This document shows, piece by piece, positions 1-7,308 of a stretch of 9,668 nt of DNA (within the stretch, counting starts at the first letter, position 1; each line of letters starts with the position of its first letter). The notes under the pieces were generated by a model that saw only the letters and a list, made by a program, of their open reading frames with translations, did not search any database and was not told where the DNA came from. The position numbers and the translations under genes were made by a program. This stretch comes from Planctomycetota bacterium (lineage in GTDB: Bacteria > Planctomycetota > SBBH01 > JACQRN01), in assembly GCA_016206515.1 (NCBI GenBank), contig JACQRN010000268.1, positions 1 to 9,668 of the forward strand. Direction: 5' to 3'.

Positions 1-391
1 GCGCGCGGTCGAGCAGGGTGAGGACGTTCGTCGCGCACAGCTCGTACTGCAGCGAGAGGCAGACGAGGTCGAACTCGCGCACGGGGGTGAACGTCTCGAG
101 CGTCCCGAGGGGGAGGTTCTCCTTCTTCAAGAGCGCCTCCATGTCCTGCCACGGGCAGAAGACCCGCTCGGCGGCGACGTCGGTGCGGCGGTTCAGCAGG
201 TGGTAGAAGATCTGCATCCCCAGGTGCGACATCCCGATCGTGTAGGCGTCCGGGAACGCGAGCGCGACCGTCGCCGCCACGGTCGCGTGGTCCTTGGTGA
301 TCGAGTTGTGCTCCCGGCCGATGTACTGCCCCGGCCCCTGGACGAAGGGGAGGATCTTTTCCCGGTACGAGCGCCGCATCGCCTCGCTCAC
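1..391 (-). CDS. B12-binding-type radical SAM protein (TIGR03960-like), N-terminal 130 residues, cut by window edge
   Basis: The frame starts at a GTG (391-389) and stays open to base 1, giving 130 codons. Landmarks resembling the N-terminus of the TIGR03960 family (uncharacterised radical SAM proteins with a cobalamin-binding-like N-terminal region) are QYIGREHNS (22-30), LAFPDAYTIGMSHLGMQI (44-61), AERVFCPWQDME (74-85) and FDLVCLSLQYELCATNVL (107-124). Recognition is from memory of the family pattern. The radical SAM CxxxCxxC cluster should lie beyond the left edge and cannot be checked. The GTG overlaps the TGA of the upstream dinG gene by 4 bases (GTGA), so translational coupling is likely; I see no strong separate ribosome binding site. 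The family's substrate is unknown, although in many genomes it neighbours ribosome or RNA modification genes. The family call is fairly sure; the function is open. Confidence 0.85.
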   Translation of the reverse strand, partial: MSEAMRRSYREKILPFVQGPGQYIGREHNSITKDHATVAATVALAFPDAYTIGMSHLGMQIFYHLLNRRTDVAAERVFCPWQDMEALLKKENLPLGTLETFTPVREFDLVCLSLQYELCATNVLTLLDRA

Positions 392-3210
392 GGGGGGATT
401 GTAGTCGGCCGGACCAGGCCGTGGCTCTGGAGGAACCGTTCCGCGGCCTGAAGGGCCTGCGTCAGGGGGAGCGCGAGGATCCGCCCGCCGGGGAGCGCCT
501 GGACGGTCGCGTCGCGGTACCCCTTCTTGAGGAACCTCGCGTCGAGGAGGAAGACGACGCCGCGGTCGGCGTGGCTGCGCAGGAGGCGCCCAGCCCCCTG
601 CCGCAGGAGCAGGAGCGCCCGCGGGAGGGTGTAGTCGACGAATTCGTCGCGTCCCGCGTCCCGCTCGGCCCGCCGCCGCGCCTGGACGACCGGGTCGTGC
701 GGGAACTCGAACGGGATCCGCTCCAGCACCACCGCCGACAGGGCGGCGCCGGGGATGTCCACCCCCTCCCAGAAGGAGCGCGCTCCGATGAGGACCGTGC
801 GGCGATCCTCGCGCATGCGCGCGATCAGGTTCGCGCGGCCGCCGTCGTTCTGGGTCAGCACGGTGATGAGGTCTCCCTCCAGGCGCCGACGCAGCCGGTC
901 GGCCACGCGCTCGATCCGCGCGCGCGCCGCCACCAGGATCATCGTCCTCCCACCCAGGATGCGTGCGATCCCTGCGGCGACGTCAGAGGTGTGCTCCGCG
1001 AACGCCTCCGCATCCTCGGGGGACGGCGCATCCGTGGCCACGAGGGTCAGGGATGTTTCCGCGGGCCGGTACGGGCTCGGGAAGGCGCGCGTCGGCAACC
1101 GGCGCTCCGGCGGCAGTCGGTCGAAACCGATCCGGCGCGCGACGTAGTCGGGATCGGACGGAAGCGTCAGGGTCGCCGAGGTCACGATCGCCGGGCACCT
1201 CGCGAGCACGCGCTGGTGGATGAGCCCCGCGACGGACACGGGCACCGCCCGGAGCGCCCCATACGCTCCGCGCGAGGCGGCGAGGTAGCACGCCTCCTCG
1301 ACCGGGGAGGTCCCCCTGGCAGGGGTCAGGATCCCCTCGAGGATGCGGCGCATCTCCGAGACCTCCCGCAGGAGCCCCGCGAGACGGGATCCGACCGCGC
1401 CGCTCCCCGGGTTCCGCCCTTCCCCTTCGAGGGTGTCCAGAAGCTGTCCCAGGTCCGATTCCAGTCCGGACAGAAGATCCCCCAGCGGGGATACCGCGCG
1501 ACCCAGCCGCTCCCAGGATGGCGAGGCGCGCCGCGCCGGATCGATCGAGGCTTCCAGGAGCGCACGGGGGCCGAGCTCGTCCGCATTCGGGTTCCATTCC
1601 CGCACGTACGCCGCGACCGCCTCCGCGAACGGGGGGGTGAAATCCGAAAGCGCCTGCGCCGCGGCCCGGACGGATTGCACGGCACGGGCAACCTCCTCCG
1701 ACGCCCCGCGTCCTCCGCCAGCCCGTATCGCGGCTCCCGCCAGCCCCTCCTTGCCCGTTCGCCCGATCAACCGCACGGCGGTGTCGCGGATCGCCGCCGA
1801 CGTGATCTCGCTCGTCAGGGCGTTCGTTGCGGCGTCCTCGAGCGTGTGCCCCTCGTCGAAGACGACGGCATCCCAGGAGGGGTACGAGTCGGGCCAGCAA
1901 AGCGTCAGCGTATGGTTCGAGACGAGGATGTCCGCGGTGGCCGCCATCCGGAGCGCCTGGGTGAGGAAGCATCTGGGATCCTTGCAGCGGCCCGGGATGC
2001 ACGGCCCCTCGCCGGCCACGACGTCGGGGAGCAGGCGTTCCACCCCCGGACGCCGGTGCTTCACCGCGCGGGCGATCCGTTCCGTCTCCCCGTCCTGGGT
2101 GTGGCGGGCGAAGAGGGCCAGGTATGCCAGGGCGTCCCTGTCCTCGATCGGGCTCAAGAGCCCCAGGTTCTCGATCTGCGCGCGGATCGCGGCGGGGCAG
2201 ACGTAGTTCCGTCGTCCCTTGAGAACCGCCCATCGGAAGCCGAGTCCCGACGCGGCGGCCAGGAGCGGAAGGTCCTGCCTGCACAACTGGTCCTGGAGCA
2301 CGAGTTTGTCCGTGGAGACGAGCACGCGCCGCCTCTCGCGGAGCGCCCATGCGACCGCGGGCGCCAGGTACCCCAGCCCCTTCCCGATTCCCGTCGGCCC
2401 CTCGATCATCAGGGAGCGCGCCTCTCTCATCCCCTTTTCGACCTCCCGCGCGTACTCGACCTGCCCGGGGCGCGGCTCGTAGCGCCCCTTCAGGCGGCGG
2501 GCAAGGAGTCCATCGCCGGCGAACATCTGATCGAGGAAGGCGTCCGGGGGTTGCCGATCCCCCGTTCCGCCGGGCTCGATTGCGCCTGCCGGCATAGGTT
2601 CGGCGGCACCCTCGAGGCGCGCGCGGATCCACGCGAGCCAGGGCCACTCGGTCCCCGCATAGATCGCCTCCAGGGTCCGGAGGTCATCGGCCAGGCCCCT
2701 GCCGCGGGCGCGTTGCAGAAGCCTGTCGAGGACTGCCACCGAGGCCTCGCAATCGGCCATCGCCCGGTGCCCCCCGGCGGGAACTCCCAGGGAGAGCGCC
2801 AGTCCGGGGAGGTTGAACTCCTGGGCGTCGGGGAACAGGAGTTGCGCCACCTCGATCGCGTCCAGGATCTCGACCTTCTCGCCCAGTTCCCTGGAGAGGA
2901 GGCCCGCGTCGAACTGGGCATTCCAGGCCAGGAGTCTGCGACCGCCCGCACGGCGGAGCGCCTCGCGCGCGGCATCGCCCGGCGGAGGCGTCCCCGCGAC
3001 ATCCGCATCCCGGATCCCCGTGAGGGCCGACACGCCCGGGGGGATCGGAATGCCCGGGTCCGCCAGCGAGGACCAGCGCTCCTCGATCCGATCGCCGTGG
3101 CGAGCCACACGGACGATCGTGACCGCGACCTCGATCAGCCGCGCCTCCGGGGCCAGACCGGTCGCCTCGCAATCCACAAAGGCGTACTCCTGCGGCCATG
3201 GGTCCGCCAT
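388..3210 (-). CDS. dinG: DinG-family protein: DEDDh exonuclease fused to XPD-like Fe-S superfamily 2 helicase
   Basis: This 940-residue protein has the length and order of exonuclease-containing DinG proteins (B. subtilis type). Residues 8-170 form a DnaQ-like 3'-5' exonuclease: FVDCEATG (D13, E15), LLAWNAQFD (D101) and HRAMAD (H148, D153), all catalytic positions present. The helicase follows: a Q-motif-like RPGQ (247-250), Walker A GPTGIGKG (271-278), four cysteines (338, 404, 409, 414) placed as the Fe-S ligands of XPD/DinG helicases, DEGH (452-455), TSATL (677-681), SFWEGVDIPG (812-821) and QGAGRLLR (871-878). Known relatives unwind or trim DNA during repair and replication. The oddity is G278 where Walker A has Ser or Thr, so ATPase activity is uncertain. 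The frame is open upstream to 3495, but the ATG at 3210 begins immediately before the exonuclease fold and has GGGAGAG about 10 bases upstream. It is the first gene of a unit with the radical SAM gene. Confidence 0.93.
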   Translation of the reverse strand: MADPWPQEYAFVDCEATGLAPEARLIEVAVTIVRVARHGDRIEERWSSLADPGIPIPPGVSALTGIRDADVAGTPPPGDAAREALRRAGGRRLLAWNAQFDAGLLSRELGEKVEILDAIEVAQLLFPDAQEFNLPGLALSLGVPAGGHRAMADCEASVAVLDRLLQRARGRGLADDLRTLEAIYAGTEWPWLAWIRARLEGAAEPMPAGAIEPGGTGDRQPPDAFLDQMFAGDGLLARRLKGRYEPRPGQVEYAREVEKGMREARSLMIEGPTGIGKGLGYLAPAVAWALRERRRVLVSTDKLVLQDQLCRQDLPLLAAASGLGFRWAVLKGRRNYVCPAAIRAQIENLGLLSPIEDRDALAYLALFARHTQDGETERIARAVKHRRPGVERLLPDVVAGEGPCIPGRCKDPRCFLTQALRMAATADILVSNHTLTLCWPDSYPSWDAVVFDEGHTLEDAATNALTSEITSAAIRDTAVRLIGRTGKEGLAGAAIRAGGGRGASEEVARAVQSVRAAAQALSDFTPPFAEAVAAYVREWNPNADELGPRALLEASIDPARRASPSWERLGRAVSPLGDLLSGLESDLGQLLDTLEGEGRNPGSGAVGSRLAGLLREVSEMRRILEGILTPARGTSPVEEACYLAASRGAYGALRAVPVSVAGLIHQRVLARCPAIVTSATLTLPSDPDYVARRIGFDRLPPERRLPTRAFPSPYRPAETSLTLVATDAPSPEDAEAFAEHTSDVAAGIARILGGRTMILVAARARIERVADRLRRRLEGDLITVLTQNDGGRANLIARMREDRRTVLIGARSFWEGVDIPGAALSAVVLERIPFEFPHDPVVQARRRAERDAGRDEFVDYTLPRALLLLRQGAGRLLRSHADRGVVFLLDARFLKKGYRDATVQALPGGRILALPLTQALQAAERFLQSHGLVRPTTIPP

Positions 3211-3298
3211 CCGGCGCAGTCTCTCCCTTCGAGGCAGGGGCGTCCAGCCGCAGCGGATCCCCTTCGGGAAGGCCGCTTGGCCTGCCGATAGACGGGGT
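3211..3298. promoter_or_regulatory. Divergent dinG / xerC intergenic spacer
   Basis: These 88 bases separate the start of dinG (minus strand) from the GTG of xerC (plus strand), so any promoters for both genes must lie here or inside the opposing genes. The dinG ribosome binding site GGGAGAG reads on the minus strand from 3227 to 3221. A perfect 5-base stem, AGGCC (3270-3274) with GGCCT (3279-3283) around a GCTT loop, lies 15 bases before xerC. I see no convincing -35/-10 pair in either direction. Confidence 0.35.
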
Positions 3299-4237
3299 GT
3301 GGATCTGAAGCGGGACGTCGACGAGTTCCTGCGCGCCCTCGAGGGGGCGCGCGGAGTCTCGCCCCACACGTTGCGGGCGTACCGGCACGACCTGGGGGAG
3401 GTCGCGCGGGATCTGGGGCGCGCCGGCGTCGCGCGGTGGGAGGATGTGCGGACCGCCGACCTGCGGGACCACCTCCTGCGCTGGCAGGAGGGCAAGCCCT
3501 CGCCGGCGACGGTCGCGCGGCGGCTGGCATCCGTCCGCTCGCTCTACCGGCACCTCGCCCTTCAGAGGGGGTTCGAGGGGAACCCTGGCGCAGGTCTGCG
3601 CGTCCCGCGCCGCCCCCGCCGCCTGCCGTCGTGCCTGACGGTCGACGAGATCCGGCGGCTCCTGGACGCCGTGCCCGCGCCGACGGACTGGCGCGAGGCG
3701 CGCGACCGCGCGCTTCTCGAGACGGTCTACAGCGGGGGGCTGCGCGCCTCGGAGGCGGTCGGGCTCGACCTCGCCGACGTCGACCTGATCGGCGGCTCCG
3801 CGCGCGTGCGGGGGAAGGGGCGCAAGGAGCGGGTATCGCCGTTGGGCCCCCCGGCCTTGCGCGCGCTACAGGCGTACCTGGACCGGAGGCGCCGGGACCG
3901 GCATGGCCGGGACCGGCATGGCCGGGACTGGCATGGCCGGGACGCGCCGCGCCGGGTGTCGCGGGCCGTCTTCGTCAACCGCGCCGGGACGCGCCTGACG
4001 ACGCGGTCCCTCCAGAGGATCGTGCGCTCCTGGGTGATCCGCGCCGGGCTCGCGGGGCGCGTCTCCCCGCACACCCTGCGCCACGCCTTCGCGACGCACC
4101 TGTTGGAGAACGGCGCCGACCTGCGCGTCGTGCAGGAGCTCCTCGGCCATGCCTCCCTGTCGACCACGCAGATCTATACGCACCTGACCACGCGGCGGAT
4201 GCGCGAGGTGTATCGTGCCGCGCACCCCCGGGCGTAG
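3299..4237 (+). CDS. xerC: Tyrosine recombinase, XerC type, with an internal repeat insertion
   Basis: This 312-residue site-specific recombinase matches the usual Xer length of about 300. With its partner, the family resolves chromosome dimers at dif during division. Residues 4-95 form the SAM-like DNA-binding domain (SPHTLRAYRHDL, 21-32). The catalytic domain has Arg149 (SGGLRASE), Lys173 in the beta hairpin (VRGKGRKER), His258 and Arg261 (HTLRH), His284 (LLGHASLSTTQ) and nucleophile Tyr293 (IYTH). The ending VYRAAHPRA (304-312) resembles XerC rather than XerD. The start is a GTG; it gives a normal Xer N-terminus, whereas the upstream open frame overlaps dinG. Its ribosome binding site is weak. 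Residues 195-219 are five repeated pentads absent from ordinary Xer proteins (see the repeat entry). It is divergent from dinG and no hslV or other usual partner is in the window. A mobile-element integrase is possible but less likely given this ending and the lack of element genes. Confidence 0.92.
   Translation: MDLKRDVDEFLRALEGARGVSPHTLRAYRHDLGEVARDLGRAGVARWEDVRTADLRDHLLRWQEGKPSPATVARRLASVRSLYRHLALQRGFEGNPGAGLRVPRRPRRLPSCLTVDEIRRLLDAVPAPTDWREARDRALLETVYSGGLRASEAVGLDLADVDLIGGSARVRGKGRKERVSPLGPPALRALQAYLDRRRRDRHGRDRHGRDWHGRDAPRRVSRAVFVNRAGTRLTTRSLQRIVRSWVIRAGLAGRVSPHTLRHAFATHLLENGADLRVVQELLGHASLSTTQIYTHLTTRRMREVYRAAHPRA
3881..3955 (+). repeat. 15-base tandem repeat inside xerC (five units, middle three nearly identical)
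   Basis: Units at 3896-3910 and 3911-3925 are both GACCGGCATGGCCGG. The unit at 3926-3940 differs by one base (GACTGG at its start). Degenerate flanking copies are at 3881-3895 and 3941-3955, each ending GCGCCGG or CGCCGG. The unit is in phase with the codons, so copies encode pentads DRRRR, DRHGR, DRHGR, DWHGR and DAPRR (XerC residues 195-219). A change in copy number would lengthen or shorten a basic loop without breaking the frame. Confidence 0.92.
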
Positions 4238-4257
4238 GGCCAAGTCCTGGAGCCGCC

Positions 4258-4373
4258 TGTCGTCCCGAGGGCCGCGCGGTTGCCGCGGCCAGAGGGACCT
4301 GTGTTCGCCGCACCGCCGCAGAACATGGATCCCTCGTCGCCGGGCCGTGGATCGAGGGCTCCTCGGGATGACA
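4258..4373. repeat. Inverted pair of an extragenic palindromic repeat (REP/BIME-like)
   Basis: Two copies of one repeat face each other in the gap between the convergent xerC and 4410-5543 genes. The left copy (4258-4311, plus strand) begins TGTCGTCCCGAGG and ends GAGGGACCTGTGTTCGCCGC. The right copy (4373-4315, minus strand) begins TGTCATCCCGAGG and ends GAGGGATCCATGTTCTGCGG. Their outer 13 bases pair with each other with one G-T wobble. Each copy also has its own internal stem: GGCCGCG/CGCGGCC on the left and GGAGCCCTCG/CGAGGGATCC (one mismatch) on the right. The boundary words resemble the widespread intergenic repeats beginning TGTCATCC(T/C)GAG that I recall from many uncultivated and high-GC bacteria; this likeness is from memory. 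No coding potential is apparent. Confidence 0.75.
4262..4298 (+). terminator. Hairpin downstream of xerC, possible terminator
   Basis: Beginning 25 bases after the xerC stop, GTCCC (4262-4266) pairs with GGGAC (4294-4298) and GGCCGCG (4270-4276) with CGCGGCC (4284-4290). A 3/3 internal loop separates the stems and the loop is 7 bases. There is no T-tract, so it is either a U-less terminator or simply the fold of the left REP-like unit in which it lies. Confidence 0.4.
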
Positions 4374-4389
4374 CGGAGCGAATGCTCCG
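4374..4389 (-). terminator. Short hairpin downstream of the 4410-5543 gene, possible terminator
   Basis: CGGAGC (4374-4379) and GCTCCG (4384-4389) form a perfect 6-base stem with a 4-base loop, 20 bases past the stop of the minus-strand gene and abutting the repeat pair. A palindrome CCGGATCCGG (4393-4402) lies between it and the stop codon. No T-tract follows on the minus strand, so termination is plausible but unproven. Confidence 0.35.
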
Positions 4390-4409
4390 AGACCGGATCC
4401 GGGAACCTA

Positions 4410-5543
4410 CTATCGCCCGCGCGCCAGCGCCGCCTGCGCCTGGTCGAGGAGCGCGGTGACGCTCCGCTCCAGGTCGGCGAAGGTGTCCGCCAGCGCGCTG
4501 TCCTCCGCTCCCGCGGCGAGCGCCTCGAACGCCTGGGCGACGGGCGCGGCTTTCGCGCGGGCGTCCTCGGGCACTTGCGCCTGGTCGAGCAGGGCGAGCG
4601 CCGTCTGGAAATCCTGGTTCCACGCGGCGACCGCGCGGCGCGCCTCGATCGTCGGGGTGCCTCCTCCGCCTCCACGAAGCATCTTCAGCGCCTCCCGGGC
4701 CTTCAGCATTCCGTTGAACGCCACCTGCGAGGCGATCGTCCTGCGCACGGTCTCGATGCCCTCGGCCGGCGGGTCGCCGAGCCAGTTCGGGTGCGCCACC
4801 AGGATCTCGTCCGGTACGCCGGACAGCTCGGACAGGTGGTGGCGCCGCCAGTAGTCGAGCCGTTCGATAAGGCCGCACAGGGCTTGCCCGCTGCGCGCGT
4901 AGAGCGCCCCCATGCTCTCGTCCGTCTGGAGCGGGGCGCACTCCCCCTGGAGCGCGGCCACCTTCTCCGACCAGGCCGCCTGCCATGTCTCGAAATGCCG
5001 CGTGCGCTCCCCCCCGCCGAGGGTATCGCACATCGCGCGCTCTCCCGCCAGCTCCTCCCCAAGCCCGCCCGCCTTCGCGCAGTCGGCCAGGATCGCCCGC
5101 AGGTCGGGGGCCAGGGCGGCCTGGAACCCAACCTCCATCGATGTGTCCCCGGGCGCGAACCCGTCGGCCGGGAGCGCCGAGGCGACCGCCGGGTACTGCC
5201 GCGCAGGGTCGATCTTCGCTTCGATCCGGTACTGCCCCCAGGGAAGTCCCCCGGCGAATGTCTCGAACGTCGTCGTGAAGGCGCCCCCCTCGACCCGGGC
5301 CCGCCGCAGCTGCATCAGGCGCTGCGCCTCGCCGATCTCCGTGGGGTAGGCGCGGGTGATCGTGATCGTGACCGTGGTCTGGTCCGGCGCGCGTACCTGG
5401 CCGTCCACCCGCACGGTCACCCCGCCCTCCACCGTCCCGGTGGCGCTGCGGATCTGGATGGGGGAGGGGTCCGCGAAGGCGGACAGGGACACCGCGGTCA
5501 GTCCAGCGACCCACGACATCGTCCACTTGTGCGTTCGGTTCAT
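4410..5543 (-). CDS. Secreted protein of unknown function
   Basis: This 377-residue protein is not one I recognise. Its N-terminus is a Sec signal peptide: basic NRTHK, a hydrophobic stretch WVAGLTAVSLSA (11-22), and likely cleavage after SAFA (21-24). Residues 27-140 are rich in alternating beta pattern (TVRVDGQVRAPDQTTVTITI, then FAGGLPWGQYRIEAKID), suggesting an Ig-like or fibronectin-like beta-sandwich. Residues 143-377 look helical, with four cysteines (155, 172, 202, 223) that could form disulfides outside the cytoplasm, a glycine run at 291-295 and an Ala/Leu/Gln-rich tail. The ATG at 5543 gives the full charged n-region; Met9 is an alternative start. No strong ribosome binding site precedes either. 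It lies 79 bases after the TPR gene on the same strand, so co-transcription is likely. The two could act together in the periplasm, but no catalytic motif is visible. Confidence 0.8.
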   Translation of the reverse strand: MNRTHKWTMSWVAGLTAVSLSAFADPSPIQIRSATGTVEGGVTVRVDGQVRAPDQTTVTITITRAYPTEIGEAQRLMQLRRARVEGGAFTTTFETFAGGLPWGQYRIEAKIDPARQYPAVASALPADGFAPGDTSMEVGFQAALAPDLRAILADCAKAGGLGEELAGERAMCDTLGGGERTRHFETWQAAWSEKVAALQGECAPLQTDESMGALYARSGQALCGLIERLDYWRRHHLSELSGVPDEILVAHPNWLGDPPAEGIETVRRTIASQVAFNGMLKAREALKMLRGGGGGTPTIEARRAVAAWNQDFQTALALLDQAQVPEDARAKAAPVAQAFEALAAGAEDSALADTFADLERSVTALLDQAQAALARGR

Positions 5544-5622
5544 GGCGGCATTCTACGCGCTGTGGGCGGGGGGGGCCCCGGCCTCGGCATGGAAATCTTC
5601 GCCCGCTCCCGTGCGGGGGCAG

Positions 5623-7308
5623 TCAGCGTCCCAGCGCCGCCAGGACTCGTGGGTCCTGCAGGATGGATTCGACAAGTATTTGCATGTCCGGCGACAGGCT
5701 GTGTTTCTGTTCGAGTGCGGCTCTGGCGTCCTCGCCCGCCTCGCGGAACATTCCCGTCGCGTGATAGGCGCCCGCCCGGGCGACATAGGTGTCTCCTTGA
5801 TCCTCGCTCGTCTGCATCGCGATCGTGAAGGCCGGGATCGCGTCGGACCAGCGTTCCGTGTCGCAGAGGGACATCCCGAGCGCATACCAGGCGTTGAAGT
5901 TGCGCGGGTCGATCTCCACGGCGCGTCGCATGTATCGCTCCGACTCCTGCGGGTTCTGCAATACCCGGCAGTACAACCCGAGGAACGTCCAAGCCTCGGC
6001 CAGTTGGGGGTCGCACTCGACCGCACGGCGCATCGACGGGACAATGAGATCCCCCTCTTGGTAGGCCAATGCGACCATTCCGCGGGCGTAATGGGCCAGC
6101 CCGTAGTTCGGCGAGGATTCCATGACCCGCGCAAGGTCCTGCTGGATTGCCCGGCGCTCCTCCGGCGTGATCGGACGAACCCCGACAAGGAAAAGGCGAC
6201 CCACGATCCGCCGCACACGCGCCTCGGAGAGATCCGGGTCCAGCGAGAGCGCCCTCTCATAGTCCTCGAACGCGAGCCGATGCTGCTCTCGTCCCTCCGT
6301 CGAATCTCCGTCGTAGAAGCGGAGGAGGGACACGCATCGTCCGTGTCCCAGGTGCGCTTCCGCGAGGTCGGGAGAGGCGCGAGCGGCCGCGGCATACGCT
6401 TCGATCGCTTCCTCGTATTTCCGCTGGTCCTCGAAGATCGCCCCCAGGGAGAGGCAGACGCCGGCCTCGTCCCCATAGGTCTCCCGGTGGAGCCGCAGGA
6501 TCTCCTCTGCGTGTTTCTCGTTCCGCGATGTCGGCCAGCGGCGCGCCAACTCCTCGGGGGATCGCCGTCGGATCTCCGCGTGCAGGTTGCGGCGCCCGAT
6601 GGCGTGCTCCACGCCGGCGAGTGCGACCACGCCGTCGGCGAACCAGGGGGCCCACCGCACCGCGCGCTCAAGGCTCGTCTTCGCGGTGAGCGGCTCCCCG
6701 CGCGCCAGGGCGCGGTTCGCCGCCGCGATGAAGGAGGTCGCGTTGGCCCACTCCCGTCTCTGGGCGGGGGTCATGGATTCGAGGGGGATGTCCCCATGGG
6801 TCCCATCCGAGCCGATCGGCCGCGGCACGGGCGCCAAGGCTGCGGGGCGCGCCGTCGCCGGGGGCGGCGGCGCCGGGACTGCGGGGACGGGTGTCGCCGG
6901 TGTCACGGACGGCGCGGTCGGCCGTGGTGCCGGGTCGGAGGGCGCATGGACCCGCCGACGCTTGATGCACGAGTACTTCAGGGAGTTGACCTGCAGGAGC
7001 GCGTCCTCGTAGGCCAGATCCCCCGGCGCCATCTCGAGAAGCCTGCGGTAGGCACGCGCGGCCAGGGTGAGCCGCTCCAGGGCATTGGCGTTCGCCTCGT
7101 CGTAGTCCGCGGTCTGGAGGCTCGCCTCCCAGTGGACGAGCCCTTCCTCGAAGACCCTTTGCGCAAGGGCGTCCAGCGCCTCCCGATCCGTCGGCAGATC
7201 CGTGCCCGCTTGCGGAACGTCGAGTTCCTGTGCCCGCGCCGAGGTCACGCAGAGGAGAAGCATCCCGGCAAGAACCGTCTCCAGACGTCGCCGACGCAGC
7301 GTCCTCAT
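5623..7308 (-). CDS. Exported tetratricopeptide repeat (TPR) protein with proline-rich linker
   Basis: This 561-residue protein starts with a signal peptide (RRRR at 5-8, a hydrophobic core around 11-22, cleavage after SARA, 23-26). The Cys at 20 lacks a proper lipobox, so it is probably soluble rather than a lipoprotein. Residues 44-120 are helical and TPR-like, including ARAYRRLLEMAPGDLAYEDAL. Residues 123-165 are a low-complexity Pro/Ala linker. From about 185 to 535 come TPR units: KYEEAIEAYAAAARASPDLAEA (297-318), AFEDYERALSLDPDLSEA (346-363), SMRRAVECDPQLAEAW (425-440), YMRRAVEIDPRNFNAWYALG (459-478) and WSDAIPAFTIAMQ (487-499). TPRs are protein-binding scaffolds; the partner is unknown. 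The frame is open upstream to 8835 across the oppositely oriented gene, but the ATG at 7308 alone gives a signal peptide. It is divergent from 7405-8634 and probably the first gene of a unit with 4410-5543. Confidence 0.88.
   Translation of the reverse strand: MRTLRRRRLETVLAGMLLLCVTSARAQELDVPQAGTDLPTDREALDALAQRVFEEGLVHWEASLQTADYDEANANALERLTLAARAYRRLLEMAPGDLAYEDALLQVNSLKYSCIKRRRVHAPSDPAPRPTAPSVTPATPVPAVPAPPPPATARPAALAPVPRPIGSDGTHGDIPLESMTPAQRREWANATSFIAAANRALARGEPLTAKTSLERAVRWAPWFADGVVALAGVEHAIGRRNLHAEIRRRSPEELARRWPTSRNEKHAEEILRLHRETYGDEAGVCLSLGAIFEDQRKYEEAIEAYAAAARASPDLAEAHLGHGRCVSLLRFYDGDSTEGREQHRLAFEDYERALSLDPDLSEARVRRIVGRLFLVGVRPITPEERRAIQQDLARVMESSPNYGLAHYARGMVALAYQEGDLIVPSMRRAVECDPQLAEAWTFLGLYCRVLQNPQESERYMRRAVEIDPRNFNAWYALGMSLCDTERWSDAIPAFTIAMQTSEDQGDTYVARAGAYHATGMFREAGEDARAALEQKHSLSPDMQILVESILQDPRVLAALGR

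Noticed and set aside
421..3291. Plus-strand open frame of 956 codons opposite dinG
   Set aside because: It is Arg/Gly/Pro-rich with no recognisable motif, and it mirrors a gene whose exonuclease and helicase motifs are unmistakable. High third-position GC keeps antisense frames open.
3211..3495. Longer N-terminus for dinG
   Set aside because: The extra residues overlap xerC, are low-complexity Arg/Pro/Ser-rich and precede a complete exonuclease domain that starts right after the ATG at 3210.
3896..3940. CRISPR-like or integron attC array
   Set aside because: The units are contiguous 15-base tandem copies with no spacers and lie in frame inside xerC, so this is a coding microsatellite.
3299..4237. 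XerC-like gene as the integrase of a genomic island
   Set aside because: No att-like direct repeats, tRNA gene or mobile-element genes are seen nearby, and its C-terminus matches housekeeping XerC.
5568..5575. Run of eight G bases upstream of the 4410-5543 gene as a phase-variation switch
   Set aside because: It lies between genes outside any clear promoter spacer, and GC-rich sequence makes such short runs common.
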